In this document: positions 17,171-27,149 of the stretch, one piece after another
Position numbering within the stretch: position 1 is the first letter of the stretch
Layout of the letters: each line of letters starts with the position of its first letter
DNA from: Nemertoderma westbladi
Taxonomy: Eukaryota > Xenacoelomorpha > Nemertodermatida > Nemertodermatidae
Reading direction: 5' to 3'
Assembly (NCBI GenBank): GCA_032718475.1
Contig: JAUCBJ010000664.1
Coordinates: forward strand, 1 to 32,071
Length of the DNA: 32,071 nt
Made by a program: the position numbers and the translations under genes
The notes under the pieces: generated by a model
Seen by the model: only the letters and a program-made list of their open reading frames with translations
Database searches by the model: none
Told to the model about the DNA's origin: nothing

Positions 17171-19674
17171 AGGAGACCGGGGTAGGGACCTCGGTGGAGG
17201 AAAAACAGGCTCAACAGAGCGTAGAGGAGTCTATGACATGCGATGAGGGGCGGTATACCATAGGGATGGTATGGAAGCTACCGAAGCTACCGTTACCCGA
17301 TAATAAAGGGATGGTACTTACGAGGCTTCGTAAGTTGAAACAGACACTAAAACGGAGCCCCGAGAAGAATGAGTACATCCACTAGACGATTAAGAATTAC
17401 GTCGAGAAAGGATGGGCCGTGGAATTACCGGTCGACGAGCCAAACACGGACAGGACATATTACCTGCCACTCCACGTGGCCTTGGATCCGAAGAAAGGCA
17501 AACTGCGGATGGTAGTGGATGCGTCGGCAAAGACCAACGGAAAATGCCTAAACGACTATCTGCTAGAGGGTCCCAATATCTACAACTCGGGGATCGAGGT
17601 CCTACTTAGATTTAGGAATGGGAAACACGCCTTCACCTGTGATATAGAAGGCATGTTCAACCAAGTCTGTGTAACGGAAGAAGATAGCGATAGTCAACGC
17701 TTCTTATGGTACAACGGCGACGAAGAACCGTCAATTATACCGATGTACAAGATGATAGTACAGAACATGGGGGCCAAGTTGTCTTCATTTACAACGACTA
17801 TGGCGGTAAGAGACACAGTGAAAGGGAAGGAGGATAGATACAGTACTAGGGCTGTCGACATGATTCGACGCGGCTTCTACGTAGATGACGGAATGGAGTC
17901 TGGAAATACGGTTAAAGAGATACTGGACACAGGGCGCGAAGTTCGCGACATCCTAAAAAGAACCGGTTTTAACCTAACAAAATTCCAATCCAGTTCACAG
18001 GAATTTATCAGAGCGATAGAGGACGAGAGACCAGAATCGACCATGGATAATCCCACGACAGCCAAAGGGCAGGACATGGTGAATAAGAGAACAGAGTCTC
18101 AACAGAAGGCACTGGGAATCGTGTGGAACAAAGAGACAGACGAACTGAAGTACCAGCTGAGCCAAGAGGGCGCAGACATCCACACAAAGAGAGGCTATGT
18201 GTCATACATAGCAAGAATATACGATCCCCTAGGCCTAGCATCCCCGCTACTAGTAACGGGGAAACAGATACTCAAGAGAGTATACAAGTTAAAGGATGAG
18301 TGGGACGAAGAGGTACCAGAAGAGATTAAGAAACAGTGGTGTAAGTGGACAGAGGGTTTAGAGCAGATGGGAACATACAGCATGCCATGAGTGTATTTCC
18401 CGGATGTGGACATGACGAACCTGGATCTGCACATGTTCTCCGATGCGTCACTGGAGGCATACGGAGCGGCACTCTACTTCGTACAACGAGAGGGGTCTAA
18501 AAAGCCCAGACTAGCCTTCAGCAAGGCGAAGTCAACGCCACCAGATTCGGCATCGGTTCCTAAACTAGAGTTGACAGCCGCGAGATTAGGCATCAGAGCC
18601 ACAGCCTACATAATGGACGCTATTCCCAATATAGTGGAGACACACTACTGGACGGACTCCATGGTAGTGCTCGGCTGGCTACATAACGAGAAAACGCAAT
18701 ACCCTATATTCGTCGCGAATAGAGTGGACGAAATAAGGGCCACGACAGAGTTAGAAAGGTGGCACTACTGCCCTACGGACGAGAACCCAGCGGACTTGTT
18801 ATCGAAGGGCGTGGCACGCCACACTTTCTTGAAGAAGGAAGTATTGTGGCAACACGGGCCACAATTTCTGAGCAACAAGGAGGCCTGGCCGCCGATGAGA
18901 AAGGTGGACCCGGGCTCGGGAGAAGTAGTATCAGAGGGAGAAGAGGGAGACTCAGAGGGAGAAGAGATATACTCCCAGATGGTGAGGGAGATAAGGGACG
19001 TGCGACCCAAACCAGAAGAACTGTGCGATAACCCAACGGACAAACTCCTCAGCTACAGCTCTAGTTGGTACAAGACCAATAAATTAGTGGCGTACTGGAG
19101 AGCCTTTGGGAATTTCCTCGCGGGAGTTGGCAAAGGCAAGAAGATCAGGACAACTATAGATCTGGAAGGGGCGGCCAGAGCAGTCATCCGCTATGAACAA
19201 CGGAAGAACTATGGCGACGAGGTGGAGCGCGTCGGCAAGCAACAGCATCTTCGACGGGACAGCGAGCTGATCACGCTGTCACCACAACTTAATGATGACG
19301 GGATTCTAGTAAAGAACTCTAGGGTGGGATACAACAACAGCATCGTGGTACCTCCGAAGCCCATCATCATCCCTACAGGATCGCCGATAGTCCATCACAT
19401 CATCTGGGACTCCCACAAGTCGATATTGCACGGGGGCACCAACCGAACCCTCGCGGAGATAAGGATGACCTATTGGGTCAAGCAATTGAGGAAGAAGGTA
19501 AAAGCGGTAGTGGGGCAGTGCCAGACCTGCAGACGGGCAAAGAAGGAACGAGCCATACAGGAGATGGCGCCACTACCGGCAAGTAGAGTAAGACAGCACG
19601 ACCCGCCATTTACGCATTGCGGTGTGGACATGTTCGGGCCGATAAAGATCAAAGTGATGCGGCAAAGTGATTGA
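17083..19674 (+). pseudogene. pol: BEL copy C pol: RT, RNase H, integrase start
   Basis: One plus frame of 863 codons with two internal stops, TAG at 17383 and TGA at 18388. RT: GRYTIGMVWKLPKLPLPDN start, YYLPLHVALDP, LRMVVDASAK, FTCDIEGMFNQV with catalytic Asp (about 17644), YVDDG (about 17880), and IARIYDPLGLASPLL at the RT end. RNase H: FSDASLEAYGAALY, PKLELTAARLG, HYWTDSMVVLGWL and ENPADLLSKG. Integrase: an HHCC zinc site with SHKSILHGGTNRTL and CQTCRRAKK, then GVDMFGPIKIK with the first catalytic Asp. It ends a few residues later at the gypsy joint. Both stops can be explained by single C-to-T changes. Confidence 0.85.
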
Positions 19675-20764
19675 CGATCTAGAACGCCGCGATATTATCG
19701 AGCGCGTGGAAGAACCCACCGACTGGGCCCACCCGCTTACCGTAACACGCAAGCCAAGCGGAAAACTGCGCCTCTGCGTGGACTTACGCGGCCTGAACTC
19801 CCAAGTAAAGAGGCCATACTACCCGACACCAAACCCCCGTCTAAAAATTGCCGAAATCTCGCGGACTGCAAAGTACTTTTCAGTCTTCGACGCCGCCCAT
19901 GGATACTGGCAGGTCCCCCTTGACCCTGAGTCCCAGCTGCTGACGACATTCGTCACGCCATGGGGGCGGTATAAACACACCCGGAGTGTGATGGGCCTTA
20001 TCTCTTCCGGAGATGAGTTTAACAGACGGGGCGACGCGGCGCTCGAGGGACTTCCTCGGATGATAAAGATCGTCGACGACGTCTTACTCTATGACGACAC
20101 ACTAGAGGAACATCTGGTGTCCATCCACCGTTTCCTCGAACGCTGCAGGGAAAAAGGTATTTGCCTGCACCCCGGTAAAGTGCAGCTCGCCCAATCCCAG
20201 GTCAAATTCGGCGGCTACCTGGTCGGAATGGACGGCATCCACGCCGACCCCGCAAAACTCTCCGCTATAGCCTCCTTCCCTCGTCCAGAAACTCTAACCG
20301 ATCTCCGAAGTTTTATCGGGCTCGTAGAACAACTCGCTCCTTTCTCCTCAGAGATATCCGAGATGCTCCTACCACTACGCCCGCTCCTATTGGTGAAATC
20401 GCCATACATCTGGACAACCGACCACAATCGCGCATTCGACGCCGCCAAGGCGGCCTTAACTACACCCCCGGTTCTGGCCCCATTCGACGTCTCCGCCGAC
20501 ACTAAGCTCGTAACTGACGCTTCTCGGCTCAATGGGCTCGGCTACGCCCTTCTCCAGCGCCACGGGACAGAGTGGCGCCTTATAGAATGCGGATCTCGGT
20601 TTATAACACCCACAGAGTCTCGATACGCCACTATTGAGTTGGATCTTCTAGCGGTAGTATGGGCTATCCAAAAATGCCGCAACTTCCTCCTCGGGCTCCC
20701 CACCTTCTCCCTGGTCACTGACCATCGTTCTCGGAAGTGGAAAACGCCCGTATACAACGACTAA
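19667..20764 (+). CDS. pol: Ty3/gypsy reverse transcriptase and RNase H
   Basis: 365 codons, entered without a real start. RT: HPLTVTRKPSGKLRLCVDLR (residues 22-41), FDAAHGYWQVPL with catalytic Asp75, and IVDDVLLYDD with Asp137 and Asp138 (IVDD for the common YVDD or YIDD). RNase H: LVTDASRLNGLGYALL, ELDLLAVVWAI and LVTDHR. After TDHR about a dozen codons normally found in gypsy RNase H are missing and the frame changes; the next element block, beginning VENARIQRL, is in the frame that starts at 20737. So this is a deletion combined with a frameshift. Confidence 0.9.
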   Translation: MIDDLERRDIIERVEEPTDWAHPLTVTRKPSGKLRLCVDLRGLNSQVKRPYYPTPNPRLKIAEISRTAKYFSVFDAAHGYWQVPLDPESQLLTTFVTPWGRYKHTRSVMGLISSGDEFNRRGDAALEGLPRMIKIVDDVLLYDDTLEEHLVSIHRFLERCREKGICLHPGKVQLAQSQVKFGGYLVGMDGIHADPAKLSAIASFPRPETLTDLRSFIGLVEQLAPFSSEISEMLLPLRPLLLVKSPYIWTTDHNRAFDAAKAALTTPPVLAPFDVSADTKLVTDASRLNGLGYALLQRHGTEWRLIECGSRFITPTESRYATIELDLLAVVWAIQKCRNFLLGLPTFSLVTDHRSRKWKTPVYND

Positions 20765-22290
20765 AATCCAAGCTGGCGCCATACCAGTTCACTACCTCCT
20801 GGTGCAAGGGTAAATCTCACGCCATTCCCGACGCCCTGTCCCGGTCACCCGTAGACCAGCCGACACCCGACGACCTCGTAGACGACGGAGAGACAGCGTA
20901 CTGTCTCCATTCCGTCACCATCGCCACGATTTCGGCCATCTCTGGGGACGACCACCTTGCGGACCCTATCCTACAGGACCTTGCCGCTGTTGCTCGCGCT
21001 GACCCCGCCTACATGTCTCTTCACACAGCGGTCCTCGCCGGTTTTCCCCCCAGTACCCGCAGCGATCCCGCTGTCGGTGCATACTGGGCCCTGCGAGACT
21101 CCCTCTCCACCGACGGCGACCTCATCCTCTATGGCGAGCGGCTCGTCATTCCCCTAGCGTCCCGCGCTAACACCTTGGAGCGGCTCCATACCCCTCACCA
21201 GGGTGTCGATAAGTCCCTCCGTCGGGCCCGGCAGTGCGTCTATTGGCCGGGCTTGACTAACGACGTACGGACCTCCGTCGTCAACTGTCCTTCGTGCCTA
21301 CGCCACCGCGCTACGCTACCAAAGGAACCCTTCCTTGAAGAACCCCTACCGACCCGCATATTCGAGAACATTTCGGCCGACTTCTTCCAGTTGAACGGCC
21401 GCCACTATCTCGCCCTCGTCGACAGGTATAGCGGGTGGCCAGACCTACACACCTTCTCAGGTCACCCATCCGCCCTCCCAACCATCGCCGCCCTGCGACA
21501 ATGGTTTACCCGCTACGGAATCCCAACCCGTCTACGGTCGGACGGCGGTACCCCCCTGACCGCCGGCGCTACAACCACCTTCCTCAACGAGTGGGGCGTC
21601 ACCCCGGTTACTTCATCCGCGGAATACCCACAGGGTAACGGACACGCGGAAGCGGCCGTGAAGGCGCTCAAAGGACTTCTAGATAAAACAGGAGGCCATC
21701 CTGACTCACCAGCATTCGCCGAGGGTCTACTAGCCCTCCGGAATAGCCCTCGGGAGACCGGACTTTCTCCCGCGCAGGTGGTGTACGGTCACCCCCTGCG
21801 GACCCGTATTCCCGCCCATCACAGTGCTTTCGCGGCGGGTCACCAGGCCACGCGTCGCCGGCTAGACAAAATCGCAACCCCGCTCCGCGCTGCCCAAATT
21901 GCCGACTACAACAAGTCGGCCCGCAATCTCCCACCCCTTGCTGTCCACGACCCCGTAGTCATCCAGGACCCCCACTCACATCGCTGGGACCGCAAGGGAA
22001 CCGTGGTAGAGGTTGGACCCAATCGGCGATACACAGTGCGAACCCCCTCCGGCCGTACTGTGACGAGAAACCGACGCTTTCTCCTCGTCGACACCTCCAA
22101 ACCACTCTCCAGTGCGGCTGAACCACCCACTTTGGGTCCGGACACCTCTACGTCCTCTAGTCCCATGACCGCGGCGGACGTCGACCCCACCCGGTCACAC
22201 AAAACTGTACATTGGGACCCCAAACTAAACCACAGCCCCCAAACTCGCCGATACCCCTCACGTCATCGTCAACCACCTATACGGTTATAA
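20737..22290 (+). CDS. pol: Ty3/gypsy RNase H end and integrase
   Basis: 517 codons. It opens with the RNase H tail (KSHAIPDALSRSP), then a zinc-binding HTPH (His151, His154) with CPSC (Cys184, Cys187). The core has ISADFFQL (Asp215), LRSDGG (Asp269) and NGHAEAAVKAL (Glu305). The last two have 35 residues between them, the D,D35E pattern. After the core, a GPY/F-like module (GTVVEVGPNRRYTVRTPSG with NRRFL) is followed by a Ser/Pro-rich tail. The integrase looks complete and undamaged. Confidence 0.9.
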   Translation: MENARIQRLKSKLAPYQFTTSWCKGKSHAIPDALSRSPVDQPTPDDLVDDGETAYCLHSVTIATISAISGDDHLADPILQDLAAVARADPAYMSLHTAVLAGFPPSTRSDPAVGAYWALRDSLSTDGDLILYGERLVIPLASRANTLERLHTPHQGVDKSLRRARQCVYWPGLTNDVRTSVVNCPSCLRHRATLPKEPFLEEPLPTRIFENISADFFQLNGRHYLALVDRYSGWPDLHTFSGHPSALPTIAALRQWFTRYGIPTRLRSDGGTPLTAGATTTFLNEWGVTPVTSSAEYPQGNGHAEAAVKALKGLLDKTGGHPDSPAFAEGLLALRNSPRETGLSPAQVVYGHPLRTRIPAHHSAFAAGHQATRRRLDKIATPLRAAQIADYNKSARNLPPLAVHDPVVIQDPHSHRWDRKGTVVEVGPNRRYTVRTPSGRTVTRNRRFLLVDTSKPLSSAAEPPTLGPDTSTSSSPMTAADVDPTRSHKTVHWDPKLNHSPQTRRYPSRHRQPPIRL

Positions 22291-22305
22291 ACTCCTACGG
22301 AGCTC

Positions 22306-22314
22306 GAAGGGGGG
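22306..22314 (+). promoter_or_regulatory. Polypurine tract of the gypsy element
   Basis: GAAGGGGGG directly before the TGTAATG that begins the 3' LTR, 16 bases after the integrase stop codon. This is where plus-strand priming occurs in LTR retrotransposons. Confidence 0.7.
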
Positions 22315-22486
22315 TGTAATGACATACGTCATACATACGTATTATTATATGGCTCGCCCCATATACATGTAGGACAGTAGTTCATGGTGATTGGATAGAT
22401 ATATATACGTTCCATTCTGTTGGGGCTTTTTATATAAAAGCAGGTGCAACTGCTCAGTCAAGGAACCAGACAGTACTGAAGTTGCT
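22315..22486 (+). repeat. 3' LTR of the gypsy element, interrupted
   Basis: Begins TGTAATGACATACGTCATAC and carries a TATA box (TATATAAAAG, 22431-22440). The run stops at the tail of the RTE-like LINE. No matching 5' LTR exists in the window to fix its length. Confidence 0.6.
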
Positions 22487-22496
22487 AGGCATATTA

Positions 22497-25136
22497 TTAT
22501 ATTATTTTGTCTATTCTGTTCTGCAATAGTTTCTGTACGTTATGTCTTATTATATCGAGAACTAAGAACATCACAAGATCCTTCCAGGCTTCCCGATTCT
22601 CCTTAGTTGTCGCAATTTCGTTTCTCCCAAGTTCAGTATCCCTTTCAAGTTGATCTATATATGTTATGGCAGGTCGTCCACGACTACGCTTTCCATGAGT
22701 TGGTTGCCAGAGAAGTAGATCTGGTATGACCTCGTCTTTACTTCGCCAGCAGTGCCCACTGAATCTTAATCTGCGTTCACGGAGGGTGGTTGATACAGGT
22801 GGTATTGTACCATAAAGCTCGGCGTTTGTCATGTGCTGTCTCCAGCTGATGTTTAGGGCTGCCCTTAGTAGTCTTGTGTAGCAACCATCAATTCGTTGTT
22901 CAAGTGATTTAGTCAGTGTCCAGGTCTCACACCCGTATAAAAATACACTTTCCACTGTGGCTCGAAAGAACTTAGTCTTCAGGTGCCTGGAGAGATCTGA
23001 TTTCCAGATGGTATCCATTTTTGATAGAGCTACCCAAGCCTTTGCTTTCCTAACTTCTATGTCCTTTTTGCTACTCTCTATCCATGATCCAAGGTACTGG
23101 AAGTCATCGACCTTCCTTAGTTGATTATTATCAATGGTTGTCAAGTTTCCATCAACATTAAAGGTCATGAATTCGGTCTTGGTAGCATTGATATGCAATC
23201 CAACCTCCTTAGCAGCCCTCTCCACTTTATTTAGTAGAAGCTGTGCATCTGCTAGCGTATTAGAGAGCAGGGCGATGTCATCCGCAAAGTCGGTGTCTGT
23301 GACTGTAGTTGCCGGATATCTACTACTTCTGCGTTCTTGAAGTGTGAATCCCAGATCTTCACCCTTTGTGGCTGTCCTTATTGTGTAATCCAGCACAATT
23401 AGAAATAGTAATGGTGCTAATGTGTCACCTTGTAGTACGCCAGCCAGGATTGAGAAAAACTCAGTTTCACCATCTGGTGAGAGTACCTGCACTTCTGTGT
23501 CACAATATAGCAATCCAATGCCAGCAACAATTACTTCTGGTATTCCATAAGCTCTTAGGATTTCAAGCATTTTACCTCTATGGATGGAGTCGAATGCCTT
23601 CTTGAAGTCCACAAAAGTCATGACTGCGGGGAGATTCTTTGACTTAATTCCTTCAATCAGTCTCCGTAGTGCAAGTATCTGAGCTATTGTTGATCTACTT
23701 GGTCGAAATCCGTTTTGGCTCTTACGCAGTAGTTTCTCTATGTGAGGCCTAATCCAATATAGAATCATTTTATTGTATATTTTGGCAGCTACCACAAGCA
23801 GACAGATCCCACGATAGTTTGTTGGTTTGCCGAGGTCTCCTTTCTTGGGGAGAGGCTTTAGTTGACCTTTAGTCCAAATTGGTGGTGGCTTTTCCCCTTT
23901 TAACATCCGGTTGCAAACATTCAATAATGGTCTATTTAGCACTCCGGTTTTCCATACCTCCGCTGGGATATCATCTAATCCACTTGCTTTATTATTGGAC
24001 ATGCTTTTAATGCTTCTTTGGAGTTCGGCAGGTGTAAAGTCCCCTGTTTCTATAGGTAGTGTCTTGTCATATATTTTTCTTGTAGGGCTGACCTCGATGT
24101 TTGGTGGCTGCCCAAGCAAGTTGCTGAAGTGATTTTTCCACTTTCCAACACGTTCTTCAGGACTATCGGCTTTGAGGCGCCCCTTTGCACAACTTTTCCG
24201 ACCAGATACCTCATTTACAGTTTGCCAGGTAAGTCTTGATTGTTGCTGTATGTGAGCAGTTGTAATTGCTTCAGTTTTATCCTGTATGTACTTTTCCTGG
24301 CTGATGTTGTAGGCCAATTTATGATCGTCCTTAGCTTTCTCAACCTTGTTAATGTTTTCGGTTGTTGGTTGTTCGGTTTTAACTTTGTAGGCTATCTTAA
24401 GATCTTCTCTCCTACAAGTAACCTCAGAGTTTTGCCATGGCAAATACTGTTTTCGTTTAGGTTTCAGGGGGATATGCCTCTTAGCTGATTCCTTGTGGGC
24501 TGTTATTATATTCTGGTATGTTGAATCGGTGGATTGGTCTTCATCCATTGACTGAAGTGCTTCAAAGCGGTTTTGAACTTCTACTGTATAAGCATCCTTT
24601 ACAGCATTGTCAGTTCTGAGTTTCTCCCAGTCATAGTTGATTTGCTTGCTTGTCCTGGGTTTGCTGGCTCTCAAACTGAGTCTGATCTCTGCAGTCACAA
24701 TTCTGTGGTCCGAACCAATTAGGTTGAACGAGCTGTATGCCTCGCAGTTTATCATGCTATTTCTCCACTTTTTGTTTATAAGGATGTAATCCAGTTGTGC
24801 TTTGGTTCCATTAGGGTATTGAAAGGTCCATAGCTTCCCCTTACTCTTTTCGAATGTGTTGTTTGTTGGTATCAATTCACATTCTTCCATTAGGTCTAAT
24901 AGGAAGTACCCATTTCTGTTAGAACTGGTGTTATAGGTGCAACCCTTGATGTCTTCTGGGCCAATTTGCGCATTCAGGTCACCAGCAATGACTTTAACAT
25001 TGTGTTTCGGGATGTCCTTAATAAGTCCAGTCAGTTCTTCATAAAACTTGACTGCTTGGTCTGGCTCTGATGCATTGGTTGGAATGTAGCAACATATAAC
25101 TGTTGTCTTGGGATTCCCATCAAATGTTGCGATCAT
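22497..25136 (-). CDS. RTE-like endonuclease/reverse transcriptase, main frame
   Basis: 879 codons. Endonuclease: AGDLNAQIG (51-59), LDYILINKKWRNS (115-127) and SDHRIVTAEI (142-151), the APE-family catalytic blocks. RT: YRGICLL (441-447), FVDFKKAFDSIHR with the first catalytic Asp (508-520), GVLQGDTLAPLLF (566-578) and DFADDIALL with Asp619 and Asp620. The C-terminal part has WTLTKSLEQRIDGCYTRLLR and HCWRSKDEVIPDLLLW, typical of RTE-like proteins. All seen catalytic residues are intact. The stop codon is formed by the (TAA)n-like tail, so there is practically no 3' UTR. Confidence 0.85.
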   Translation of the reverse strand: MIATFDGNPKTTVICCYIPTNASEPDQAVKFYEELTGLIKDIPKHNVKVIAGDLNAQIGPEDIKGCTYNTSSNRNGYFLLDLMEECELIPTNNTFEKSKGKLWTFQYPNGTKAQLDYILINKKWRNSMINCEAYSSFNLIGSDHRIVTAEIRLSLRASKPRTSKQINYDWEKLRTDNAVKDAYTVEVQNRFEALQSMDEDQSTDSTYQNIITAHKESAKRHIPLKPKRKQYLPWQNSEVTCRREDLKIAYKVKTEQPTTENINKVEKAKDDHKLAYNISQEKYIQDKTEAITTAHIQQQSRLTWQTVNEVSGRKSCAKGRLKADSPEERVGKWKNHFSNLLGQPPNIEVSPTRKIYDKTLPIETGDFTPAELQRSIKSMSNNKASGLDDIPAEVWKTGVLNRPLLNVCNRMLKGEKPPPIWTKGQLKPLPKKGDLGKPTNYRGICLLVVAAKIYNKMILYWIRPHIEKLLRKSQNGFRPSRSTIAQILALRRLIEGIKSKNLPAVMTFVDFKKAFDSIHRGKMLEILRAYGIPEVIVAGIGLLYCDTEVQVLSPDGETEFFSILAGVLQGDTLAPLLFLIVLDYTIRTATKGEDLGFTLQERRSSRYPATTVTDTDFADDIALLSNTLADAQLLLNKVERAAKEVGLHINATKTEFMTFNVDGNLTTIDNNQLRKVDDFQYLGSWIESSKKDIEVRKAKAWVALSKMDTIWKSDLSRHLKTKFFRATVESVFLYGCETWTLTKSLEQRIDGCYTRLLRAALNISWRQHMTNAELYGTIPPVSTTLRERRLRFSGHCWRSKDEVIPDLLLWQPTHGKRSRGRPAITYIDQLERDTELGRNEIATTKENREAWKDLVMFLVLDIIRHNVQKLLQNRIDKII

Positions 25137-25450
25137 AACCCTGGAATTTATAGATTCGATGTTGTTTAGGGTCTTAAGTGCAAATGGGCTTAGCAGAATT
25201 CCTACTCCACCAATTGATGCATTGGCCGAGTTTCTTACTGCTGAGCTTGTTACTAACGTCCATCCATTTCAATGTCATTGTACTTCATGGCAGTGTCTTC
25301 ATGAAAAATCCGATGTTCTTGGATGCAGATGATGTCGATGTTATATTCCATTGCTAGAGCGACCATGTCACCCTGTTTGCTCTGTGCTTTCAGCGTGCAT
25401 GCGTTCATTGTAGCAATCTTTAGTTGTCTTTTAAGTATGTACCGCCACGT
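25137..25450 (-). pseudogene. RTE-like endonuclease N-terminus, frameshifted
   Basis: A neighbouring frame encodes the endonuclease start: LKIATMNACTLKAQSKQGDM and DIICIQEHRIFHE, the Asn and Glu blocks of APE nucleases. It breaks at about 25260 (GAAATGGATGG), after which the main frame continues with WTLVTSSAVRNSA and GGVGILLSPFALK. A single missing base explains the shift. No good ATG is seen at the very start. Confidence 0.75.
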
Positions 25451-25519
25451 TGCCACCAATTCGCTTCTGTTTATGACTATGTTTATGAGCAGGTTACAGT
25501 GTCGGTGTTTTCTAACCAA

Positions 25520-25990
25520 AACAATAAACTATACATGATTTCTCTTGCGGTCAATTTGCGCTGAAGATCACAATATTTACTTGCGGTCAAAGTGCGCCAC
25601 TATCTGAATAAACCATGCTGCATCGATTCGCCGTGTCACCTAAGCCATATCTATTTTCATTAATGAGATAATTCCATGTTAAAAAAATGGTGGTTTTGAT
25701 GTCAGTGTAAAAAGGTTCTAACTGCCAATGATATACCATGTTGCAACTCACCACTCTAAAAGTTACCCCATTTTTACACAAACTGTATACATATTTGGTT
25801 TTTGACACAATCATATTACCGTATTTCCATGTCCAGGAATATAGTGCGTAACTCAGGTACAAGCTCCCCCCCCCCCAAATTTTTTTACAAATCTTAATGA
25901 GATTGCATGAAATTTGAAACAGAGATAGATTCACCTCCCTCCTCCCGAGTGGGTGAGCCGGAATTTTTCTTTTCGCTTTTATTCTTTAGC
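25520..25990. other. Unassigned AT-rich DNA
   Basis: Holds two close direct repeats of TTGCGGTCAA (near 25547 and 25582) and a 12-base C run near 25867. No gene is supported; a minus-strand open frame of 115 codons (25587-25934) shows no recognisable protein. Confidence 0.5.
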
Positions 25991-26546
25991 TACAAGCGTT
26001 TAAAAAAGGTGCCTCCGACGATATTGAACCGCAGTTATTATTCACCCTTATAGTGATTTATTGGTACCAAAGTAATGCTGGCCATGCAAGGATTCTAAAT
26101 ATGTAAAAATATTTGAATTTGGTAGGGAAATAGCTGAGTTATTGGCATTCGAATGTTGCGTGTATTTTTGCTTCTGCTACAGGCCATTTATTCTATTAAA
26201 ATAAATGCGCCATATTCTGGAACATTTTGTTTATCTCATAAGTAGCTGGGCAACAATGCAATTCCTACATAGTAATACTAGTGAGAGGATATTAAAACAA
26301 AATGTTCTAGAACATTGTGTATTTATTAAATGGAATAAATGGCCTCCTACGGAAGCAAATTCAATGCAAGGGTTTCGAATGCCTGTAGCTCAGCTATTTC
26401 CCAACCAAATTCAAATGTTTTTTACAAATTTGTAATCCTTGTACGGACAGCTTTCCATTGGTAACAATAAATAACTATAAGGTTGAAGAATAACTGCGGT
26501 GTAGGTGGTTCAATATCGTCGGAGACACCTTTTTTAAACGCTTGTA
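25991..26546. mobile_element. Palindromic MITE
   Basis: Two inverted arms of about 240-250 bp (25991-26231 and 26294-26546) around a loop of about 60 bp. Outer ends read TACAAGCGTTTAAAAAAGGT and its complement, with the arms alike over most of their length but with small indels. The outermost bases are TA, which could be a target duplication, as for Tc1/mariner-type MITEs; this is inferred. No coding capacity. Confidence 0.75.
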
Positions 26547-27149
26547 CAGTAGTAATGCAACAAAAGCGTTGAGATCTAATTTGATGTCAAAATTGTATTG
26601 ATCTAAATTTATTGATTTATATTTATATTTATTATATATATGTTAAGCTTTTCAATTGAATAGATTAATAATAATAAAGTATCCCCGTTGCCCCGCTTGG
26701 GGGTGCAGTTTATAAAAAAAAAACCTTATCAAACGTAAAAATTTTATCAAGAAACTAAGTGCAATAGTGTGTCACAGATGAGGTTCGCACTCGCCAACCC
26801 ATCATCAATAAGCATAAATAACGTGATAGGGGCAAGTATGTGGTGCTACTTCCCTGCGGATAGTTAAGTTAGGTACCATCTTCACTTCAGTAGGCCTATA
26901 TCCTAGTTATATGTTATTGTTATATATACTGTAGTTATATATAGCGCCTGTATCCCCCCGCTTTGGAACATACAGTACTGTAGTTTCTTCTGACACCCTA
27001 CTGTATAGAACTTACTGTAGCTTCTTAATAATATAGCATAACTTTGAGGCAAAAACTTCCAAATAGATGACAGCCGTCATGTAAATTGAAATTATATACA
27101 GTATATTTATTTTAAAATTAAATATAATGATTCATCATCGTTAACGTAC
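26547..27149. other. Unassigned AT-rich DNA
   Basis: Low-complexity AT stretches (26600-26660) and several TACAGTACTGTA- and TAGGCCTAT-like short palindromes that also occur elsewhere in the window. Nothing coding is supported. Confidence 0.5.

Larger units (their letters stand above)
12655..19663 (+). mobile_element. BEL/Pao LTR retrotransposon, copy C
   Basis: Plus-strand element with 5' LTR, leader, long gag, and pol from the RT N-terminus to the start of the integrase core. Three features show it is BEL/Pao: the DUF1759-like gag domain, the YYLPLHVALDP and VVDASAK block of the RT, and YVDDG with an RNase H and zinc-binding integrase start downstream. The end of gag (CCHC knuckles) and the protease are missing. 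The integrase breaks off after its first catalytic Asp at the gypsy joint. No 3' LTR is present in the window. Confidence 0.9.
19664..22486 (+). mobile_element. Ty3/gypsy retrotransposon fragment
   Basis: Starts abruptly at the RT N-terminus, inside the BEL integrase, with no 5' LTR, gag or protease. It continues through RNase H and integrase to a polypurine tract and the first 170 or so bases of the 3' LTR, where the RTE-like LINE interrupts it. It is much richer in GC, with C-ending codons, than the neighbouring AT-rich DNA. AAAGTGAT occurs on both sides of the joint (19651-19658 and 19664-19671). Confidence 0.85.
22487..25519 (-). mobile_element. RTE-like LINE retrotransposon
   Basis: Minus-strand non-LTR element with an APE-type endonuclease and a reverse transcriptase in about 1000 codons, the size of RTE-clade elements. 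It ends in a short (TAA)n-like tail (about 22487-22505), also typical of RTE. It lies in the gypsy 3' LTR. The 5' end is approximate; no target duplication was identified. Confidence 0.8.

Noticed and set aside
25587-25934. Minus-strand open frame of 115 codons
   Set aside because: No recognisable motif, no conserved neighbours, and a C homopolymer inside it; likely chance.
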